This document shows positions 5,989 to 10,533 of a stretch of 10,533 nucleotides of DNA, piece after piece (within the stretch, counting starts at the first letter, position 1; the number at the start of each line of letters is the position of its first letter). The DNA comes from DATIJJ01 sp039936115 (GTDB taxonomy: Bacteria; Pseudomonadota; Gammaproteobacteria; DSM-16500). Below the pieces are notes generated by a model. It was not told where the DNA came from, made no database searches, and was given only the letters and a program-made list of their open reading frames with translations. Position numbers and translations under genes: made by a program. Location: NCBI GenBank assembly GCA_039936115.1, contig JBDTIZ010000266.1, forward strand, positions 1-10,533, in the 5' to 3' direction.

Positions 5989-7205
5989 ACCGATACATAC
6001 TCCGATGAAAATGTTGGCGTGGGTAAATCAAATTCTCCACGCATAAATTGTGAAATATTTTTTAATGCTTCCTGCATACGTTGATCATTTTCGACTAACC
6101 CAATTCGAACATACTCATTACCATATTCACCAAAACCAATGCCAGGAGACATAACTACGTTCGCTTGGTGCACAAGTAATTTAGCAAATTCCAACGAACC
6201 CAGATGTCTAAATTGTTCAGGAATTTTTGCCCAGATAAACATAGTTGCTTGTGGAATACTAACATCCCAACCTGCTGTTTTTAAACCTTTGCACATCATA
6301 TCACGACGATGTTGATACATCGTGCAAATTTCTGTGACACAATCTTGCGGTCCTTCTAATGCCGCAATGGCTGCCATTTGAATTGGCGTGAAAGATCCAT
6401 AATCCATGTAAGATTTTATACGTGCTAACGCTTGAATTAATTTTGCATTACCGCACATGAAACCTACACGCCATCCTGCCATATTGTATGTTTTGGACAA
6501 GGTGTAAGATTCGACCGCAATTTCTTTAGCCCCTGGGACTTGCAAAATTGAAGGAGCGCGATAACCATCAAATACGATATCAGCATATGCCATATCATGA
6601 ACAACCCACAATTGATGCTCTTTGGCAATTTCGATAATTTTTGTAAAAAAATCGAGATCAACGCATTGCGTGGTTGGATTGGCTGGAAAATTGATGACAA
6701 GCATTTTCGGCTTAGGCCATGCGTCTTTCAGTGTGCTCTCGAGTGTCGATATAAAATCGACATCCGGCAACAATGGTACATACAGCACATTCGCATCTGC
6801 AATGACATTGCCAAAATGATGCACAGGATAACAAGGATTAGGTACGATCACGGTATCTTCCGCACTCATGGTAGCCAAAGCCAGATGCGCCAATCCTTCT
6901 TTTGAACCAATCGTCACAATGGCTTCTGATTCGGGACTTAAATCCACATTGAACCGCCGACCGTACCAGTTACAAATCGATTTACGTAATTCAAGTATCC
7001 CTTTTGAAGGCGCATAACGATGCACACCGGGCAATAAAACCGCTTCGCGCAAGGCTTCAACAATATGCGGAGGTGTCGGTTGATCCGGATTGCCAATGCC
7101 AAAATCAAATACATCAGTCCCTTTTGCCATTACCTGTAATTTCAATTGTTCCATTACGCTGAAAACATATGGAGGCAAACGATTCATACGGGAAAATTGA
7201 TCCAT
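5985..7205 (-). CDS. alaC: Glutamate-pyruvate (alanine) aminotransferase AlaC
   Basis: PLP-dependent fold-type I class I/II aminotransferase that makes alanine from pyruvate with glutamate as donor. The 406-residue protein closely follows E. coli AlaC (YfdZ, 412 residues) as I recall it, with blocks RLPPYVF (9-15), GNPDQPTPPHIVEAL, EAIVTIGSKEGLAHL, NFPANPTTQCV and RIKSYMDYGSFTP. Key residues are present: Asn176 in the NPT block, Asp204 and Tyr207 in VHDMAYAD, Schiff-base Lys238 in TLSKTYNMAGWR and Arg246. The substrate-carboxylate Arg lies in YVRIGLVEN near the C-terminus. It is cytoplasmic. The ATG at 7205 has a modest GAG-type ribosome site six bases upstream. It is the first gene of the block with the small membrane protein. 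Orthology is strong; preference for alanine over other amino acids is from family knowledge. Confidence 0.94.
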   Translation of the reverse strand: MDQFSRMNRLPPYVFSVMEQLKLQVMAKGTDVFDFGIGNPDQPTPPHIVEALREAVLLPGVHRYAPSKGILELRKSICNWYGRRFNVDLSPESEAIVTIGSKEGLAHLALATMSAEDTVIVPNPCYPVHHFGNVIADANVLYVPLLPDVDFISTLESTLKDAWPKPKMLVINFPANPTTQCVDLDFFTKIIEIAKEHQLWVVHDMAYADIVFDGYRAPSILQVPGAKEIAVESYTLSKTYNMAGWRVGFMCGNAKLIQALARIKSYMDYGSFTPIQMAAIAALEGPQDCVTEICTMYQHRRDMMCKGLKTAGWDVSIPQATMFIWAKIPEQFRHLGSLEFAKLLVHQANVVMSPGIGFGEYGNEYVRIGLVENDQRMQEALKNISQFMRGEFDLPTPTFSSEYVSV

Positions 7206-7234
7206 AGATTACTCTTTTTCTAGTTAATTGATTA

Positions 7235-7262
7235 ACAATAACACTACTACAACTACTGTGAA
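7235..7262 (-). promoter_or_regulatory. Promoter candidate for alaC
   Basis: On the minus strand TTCACA (7262-7257) is followed after 16 bases by TATTGT (7240-7235), with TGT just before the -10 as in extended -10 promoters. Transcription from about 7228 would leave a leader of around 23 bases. Confidence 0.45.
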
Positions 7263-7275
7263 TTGGAAGTATTTT

Positions 7276-7332
7276 TTGACATATATTGGATTTTTTTATG
7301 ATATTGACTCAAAGCATCAATGATGTTTGAAT
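7276..7332 (+). promoter_or_regulatory. Promoter region of the Mth938-like/MFS pair
   Basis: Two overlapping candidates. TTGACA (7276-7281) has GATATT (7300-7305) after 18 bases. TTGACT (7304-7309) has TTGAAT (7327-7332) after 17 bases. Either could drive the two plus-strand genes divergently from alaC. The sequence alone does not decide between them. Confidence 0.5.
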
Positions 7333-7345
7333 TACAAATCAATGT

Positions 7346-7361
7346 GGGGTTAGCTCACCCC
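7346..7361 (+). other. Small leader hairpin
   Basis: GGGGT (7346-7350) pairs with ACCCC (7357-7361) around tagctc, about 20 bases before the Shine-Dalgarno GGAG of the next gene. It is too short to name as a riboswitch, but it lies in the expected 5' leader. Confidence 0.35.
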
Positions 7362-7392
7362 CCAATAAGTTAAAACACAGGAGTGAGAACGT

Positions 7393-7764
7393 ATGGGTTT
7401 ATCCATTGATGACAATCAAGCGAAGTATCAAATTCGAGCTTATAAACCAGGAAATATCCAGGTTAACGATCAACAATATACGCAAAGTGTTATTGTTTCA
7501 CCGGAACAATTAATTGACAATTGGCCACCGCAGACGATTAACGAGTTAACGCACGAACATCTTGCCATCATTAGTGAATTAAGTCCGGCTATCTTACTCA
7601 TTGGCACTGGTGCTACTCTACAATTTCCAGATCTGGATATTTATGGCGATCTGATTAACGAAGGTATCGGCATAGAAGTCATGGATTCAAGTGCTGCCTG
7701 TCGAACCTATAATGCATTATCGGCTGAAGGTCGAAATGTGGTTGCCGCCTTAATCATCAAATAA
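7393..7764 (+). CDS. Mth938-like domain protein (DUF498 family)
   Basis: A 123-residue single-domain protein of the Mth938-like/DUF498 family, which includes the mitochondrial complex I assembly factor NDUFAF3. Typical bacterial blocks are visible: YQIRAYKPGNIQVNDQQYTQS near the N-terminus, VSPEQLIDNWPP, then ILLIGTGATLQFP, YGDLINEGIGIEVMDSSAACRTYNAL and the ending RNVVAALII. No signal peptide or membrane segment; cytoplasmic. The ATG at 7393 is preceded by GGAG nine bases upstream. Bacterial members have no firm biochemical function; a role in respiratory-complex assembly is only by analogy. The MFS gene follows after 31 bases and is probably cotranscribed. Confidence 0.9.
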   Translation: MGLSIDDNQAKYQIRAYKPGNIQVNDQQYTQSVIVSPEQLIDNWPPQTINELTHEHLAIISELSPAILLIGTGATLQFPDLDIYGDLINEGIGIEVMDSSAACRTYNALSAEGRNVVAALIIK

Positions 7765-7795
7765 TTTTAATCCAATAACTTATTAGAAGAATCAC

Positions 7796-9079
7796 ATGAA
7801 TACACTTAAATATACTTTTCTTGCTTCTATCATTTGCATACTGTCAGCTGCATTTTACATGTATGAATTCACACTTCAGGTTTCATTAGGCGTTATGACG
7901 AGTGAATTAATGCGTGATCTTAGTTTAAATGCAGCTACGTTAGGTGTGGTTTCTGCTGCTTACTATTATGCATATACACCGATGCAAATACCGGCTGGAT
8001 TATTACATGACCGCTTTGGGCCGCGTCGCGTTTTAACCGTAGCTATTATGACTTGTGCGATTGGCGCTCTCTGTTTTAGTTATAGCACAGGCATAGCAAA
8101 TGCTTCTGCGGGCCGATTCTTAATGGGTATTGGTTCGGCTTTTTCGTTTAGCGGGGCATTAATGTTAATCGCCCGTTGGTTTCCAGCGAAATATTTTGCC
8201 GTGTTATCAGGTATCGTACAGTTGATGAGTTCTGTCGGTGCAATTGGCGGTGAATTGCCATTGGCGGTCGCTATACATCATTGGGGCTGGCGTCATAGCA
8301 TGATCTATTTGGGTTTATTGGGTTTCGTGCTGGCTTTAGTCGTTTGGTTAGTTGTACGTGATTTGCCAACGAATTCTCATTCTATGACCCCTGAATTCCA
8401 TCCGCGCAAAACAGCGTTAGAAGGCATGCCTAGTAAGTTTAAACTGGTCTTTGGGCGAAAAACTACCTGGTGGATCGCAGCTTATTCGTTTTTAATTTGG
8501 GCACCCATTGCCGCATTTGCGGGACTTTGGGGTATACCTTTTCTGGTGAGCGCTCATAATTTGACAACGCAAAGCGCATCACTGGCTTGTGCTGCGATCT
8601 GGATTGGTATTGGAATTGGATCGCCATTAAGTGGATGGATATCGGAATTTATTCAGCGTCGTCTGATCGTTTTAACCGTCTGCGGGGTATTGGGTGTCAT
8701 TGGATCGATACTTATCATTTATTGTTCGATTTCAATGCCGGTACTTTATGCCGCTCTTTTTATTTTAGGCCTCGCAGGTGGTGGTCAATCACTTGCATTT
8801 TGTGTTGTACGCGATAACAGTCACCCATCAAGCTTGGGCGCGGCAATAGGTTTGAATAACATGGCAACCGTTGCAGGCGGCGCGATTGTTCAGCCGTTGA
8901 TTGGTTATCTGCTTTATATAAACTGGAATGGCATGTTCAGCGCGAACCATACGCCGATTTATACCATTGCTGATTACCGCCTTGGATTATTCATGATTCC
9001 ACTCTGCTATATTTTTGCTATTTTTGTGAGTAGTCGGTTATTGAAAGAAACGCATTGTAAGCAGCAATTTGCGTTTTGA
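7796..9079 (+). CDS. Major facilitator superfamily transporter
   Basis: A 427-residue inner-membrane carrier with about 12 predicted helices and a hydrophilic central loop (about residues 189-220). The MFS motif A between helices 2 and 3 is GLLHDRFGPRRVL (68-80). GRFLMGIGSAFSFSGALM and ARWFPAKYFAVLSG follow, as in anion and amino-acid type MFS members. The N-terminal block YEFTLQVSLGVMT and YYYAYTPMQIPAG resemble the MFS subfamily that holds the phagosomal amino-acid or nucleoside transporters (Pht/Fpt) of Legionella and Francisella; this is recall, not a search. A weak AGAAG ribosome site precedes the ATG. Substrate is not readable from sequence. It converges on the yfjD-like gene across a palindrome. 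Confidence 0.88.
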   Translation: MNTLKYTFLASIICILSAAFYMYEFTLQVSLGVMTSELMRDLSLNAATLGVVSAAYYYAYTPMQIPAGLLHDRFGPRRVLTVAIMTCAIGALCFSYSTGIANASAGRFLMGIGSAFSFSGALMLIARWFPAKYFAVLSGIVQLMSSVGAIGGELPLAVAIHHWGWRHSMIYLGLLGFVLALVVWLVVRDLPTNSHSMTPEFHPRKTALEGMPSKFKLVFGRKTTWWIAAYSFLIWAPIAAFAGLWGIPFLVSAHNLTTQSASLACAAIWIGIGIGSPLSGWISEFIQRRLIVLTVCGVLGVIGSILIIYCSISMPVLYAALFILGLAGGGQSLAFCVVRDNSHPSSLGAAIGLNNMATVAGGAIVQPLIGYLLYINWNGMFSANHTPIYTIADYRLGLFMIPLCYIFAIFVSSRLLKETHCKQQFAF

Positions 9080-9087
9080 TTGAAGAT

Positions 9088-9121
9088 ACCTGTCATTCTC
9101 GCGAAGGCGGGAATGACAGGT
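9088..9121. terminator. Palindromic bidirectional terminator candidate (family 4 repeat)
   Basis: Arms 9088-9102 and 9107-9121 pair over 15 bp with one T-G wobble, around loop gaag. The core is of the tgtcattcccgc type found repeatedly in many genomes. It lies nine bases after the MFS stop and 20 bases after the yfjD stop on the other strand, so it is well placed to stop both transcripts, but no long T-run follows on either strand. A relative is at 10499-10525. Confidence 0.65.
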
Positions 9122-9140
9122 CTCTATTTCAGAAATCTTT

Positions 9141-10424
9141 CTACAACATTTCCGATTCTTCCGGCAATAATCTCGGAAACACATGCGCCACTTTAACGCG
9201 GTTGTCTTGAACTTGCATAATCTCAATTGGATAATCGTTAATTCGCACACAAGTCCCTGGATGCGGAATAGACTCAAGGTATTCAACAATTAATCCATTC
9301 AATGTACGTTGTCCCTGGCTCGGCAAATTCCACTCCGTAATCCGATTAAATTCACGCAACGTGATCGAACCATCCACTAAATAACTTCCGTCTTTTTGCA
9401 CTTGAATAATTTTAGTCGTATTGGAAACATTACTCGCAAACTCGCCAACAATTTCTTCCAAGATATCAGCCAGCGTCAGCAAACCTAGAATTTCACCATA
9501 CTCATCCACTACCAACGCTGTGCGTTTATTATGCCTTTGAAAATTATGCAACTGGGTGTTAAGCGGTGTTCCTTCTGGCACAAAATAAGGTTCGCGCATG
9601 AGTTTCAGTAACAAATCTTTATTCATGGTTTGATTAGATAATACGATATGCATCAATTCACGCAAATGCAGCATACCAATCACTTGATTGATATCATCGC
9701 GATAGATCGGCAACCAATCGTGCGTACTGCTGCAAATAACCTGCTGCACCTGCGACCACCCGAGATCGAGATCAATACCCACAATTTCATGTTGCGGTAC
9801 CATCACATCATTCACAGTCACCTTGTTTAAATCCAGAATGCTGAGCAACATATTTTGATAGTGGCGCGACAAACGACCACTGGTTTCAAAGACGACGCTG
9901 CGCAATTCTTCGCGGCTGAGTTGTTCGGTGTTGTGTGACGTGACATTAATGCGAAACAAACGCAATAAACCATTTGATACGCCATTGATAGACCAGACGA
10001 TCGGATATAATAATTTCAACAAAACAAACAGCGGCCAAGCGACCGCCTTAGAAATTCGCTCTGGATATAAAGCAGCTAAAGTTTTGGGTGCAACTTCCGC
10101 AAAAATCAAAACCACAAACGTTAATAAAAACGTTGTAATAATAATCCCTGTATCACCTAAAAAGTGCACTGCCAACAAAGTGGCAATTGCCGATGCCATA
10201 ATATTTGAAAAACAATTACCAATCAGAATGACGCCTAATAATCGATCGGGACGTTTTAATAAACGCAAAATTAAAATCGCTGACTGTTTTTTCATTCGAG
10301 CTTTATGGCGTAAGCGATAACGATTAATCGACATCAAACCTGTTTCTGCCAACGAAAAAAAAGCGGCTATTAAAATTAGCAGCGCTAGCAAAACACAGAG
10401 CATAATTAATTGCGCGTGACTCAA
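9141..10424 (-). CDS. yfjD: CNNM/CBS-domain transporter protein, YfjD/CorB-like (HlyC/CorC family)
   Basis: A 427-residue inner-membrane protein with the three domains of E. coli YfjD (CorB) in order. The DUF21/CNNM membrane domain has SLAETGLMSINRYRLRH (24-40), LIGNCFSNI (67-75) and FAEVAPKT (108-115). The CBS pair has VNDVMVPQHEIVGIDL and VDEYGEILGLLTLADILEE. The C-terminal CorC_HlyC domain has DGSYLVDGSITLREFN and ends with VAHVFP. Family members are tied to magnesium or cobalt efflux and divalent-cation homeostasis. The start is a TTG codon at 10424, supported by GAGG seven bases upstream and by alignment of the N-terminus with E. coli. One oddity: the usual IGNN of the membrane domain reads IGNC (Cys71). 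In relatives the gene often follows ypjD and ffh, which would lie beyond the right edge. Confidence 0.92.
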   Translation of the reverse strand: MSHAQLIMLCVLLALLILIAAFFSLAETGLMSINRYRLRHKARMKKQSAILILRLLKRPDRLLGVILIGNCFSNIMASAIATLLAVHFLGDTGIIITTFLLTFVVLIFAEVAPKTLAALYPERISKAVAWPLFVLLKLLYPIVWSINGVSNGLLRLFRINVTSHNTEQLSREELRSVVFETSGRLSRHYQNMLLSILDLNKVTVNDVMVPQHEIVGIDLDLGWSQVQQVICSSTHDWLPIYRDDINQVIGMLHLRELMHIVLSNQTMNKDLLLKLMREPYFVPEGTPLNTQLHNFQRHNKRTALVVDEYGEILGLLTLADILEEIVGEFASNVSNTTKIIQVQKDGSYLVDGSITLREFNRITEWNLPSQGQRTLNGLIVEYLESIPHPGTCVRINDYPIEIMQVQDNRVKVAHVFPRLLPEESEML

Positions 10425-10451
10425 AGCAAAACCTCAAAATTAAAATGTGTT

Positions 10452-10487
10452 ATGACAACTGTTATCCTGAGAAGAGCGCGTTGTCAT
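10452..10487. repeat. Short inverted repeat upstream of yfjD
   Basis: ATGACAAC (10452-10459) is inverted as GTTGTCAT (10480-10487), with 20 bases between containing gttatcctgagaagagcgc. It could be an operator or a degenerate repeat unit; nothing in the sequence decides. It lies within the likely promoter region of the yfjD-like gene. Confidence 0.45.
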
Positions 10488-10498
10488 GCAACAAAACG

Positions 10499-10533
10499 AC
10501 CTGTCATTCCCGCAAAGGCGGGAATCTATCCGG
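10499..10533. repeat. Family 4 palindrome at the right edge
   Basis: ATTCCCGC (10506-10513) pairs with GCGGGAAT (10518-10525) around aaag. The left part, cctgtcattcccgc, matches the 9089-9102 arm with one difference, whereas the right part continues as ctatccgg rather than gacaggt. The element may run past the window end. Confidence 0.8.

Noticed and set aside
7346..7361. Riboswitch ahead of the Mth938-like gene
   Set aside because: Only one 5-bp stem is visible in a leader of less than 85 bases; no conserved riboswitch core is recognisable.
9928..10320. Plus-strand ORF of 130 codons opposite the yfjD-like gene
   Set aside because: Antisense to conserved CNNM membrane-domain sequence; no independent support.

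Overview
The window looks like a stretch of ordinary chromosome from an AT-rich gammaproteobacterium. The protein set (AlaC-type aminotransferase, RecJ, YfjD/CorB-type CBS protein, YdgA-type DUF945 protein, Mth938-like protein) and the tRNA-Arg sequences are gammaproteobacterial. The many short GC-rich palindromes in an AT-rich background, the VanX-type dipeptidase and an MFS carrier resembling the intracellular-bacterial phagosomal transporters fit a Legionellales/Coxiella-like lineage. That placement is inference from family resemblance, not a search result.

Layout. Positions 1-243 hold a perfect 25-bp palindrome and AT-rich non-coding sequence. Two tandem tRNA-Arg genes follow (244-320, anticodon ACG; 381-457, anticodon TCG). 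Next come two plus-strand genes with separate promoter candidates: a small lipoprotein (552-974) and a D-Ala-D-Ala dipeptidase (1095-1784). A paired palindrome (1851-1941) separates the dipeptidase from a convergent minus-strand block. In transcription order that block is alaC (7205-5985), a small three-helix membrane protein (5988-5734, ATGA overlap with alaC), recJ (5459-3735) and a DUF945 protein (3646-1967). Divergent from alaC are a Mth938-like protein (7393-7764) and an MFS transporter (7796-9079), probably cotranscribed. A minus-strand yfjD/corB-like gene (10424-9141, TTG start) converges on the MFS gene across a strong palindrome (9088-9121). A further palindrome of the same family lies at the right edge.

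Most genes are housekeeping or stand-alone functions and do not form one pathway: translation (tRNAs), peptidoglycan dipeptide turnover (dipeptidase), DNA repair (RecJ), alanine synthesis (AlaC), envelope or transport functions (lipoprotein, DUF945, MFS, CorB-like). I see no defence island, phage, CRISPR array, secretion cluster or other undescribed multi-gene system. The noteworthy structure is intergenic: at least four related or distinct palindromic repeat families sit in the gene junctions. One supplies the stop codon of the dipeptidase gene, and one forms a roughly 165-bp nested inverted-repeat element in front of recJ. The other notable point is the tandem tRNA-Arg pair that differs at five bases, including anticodon base 34.
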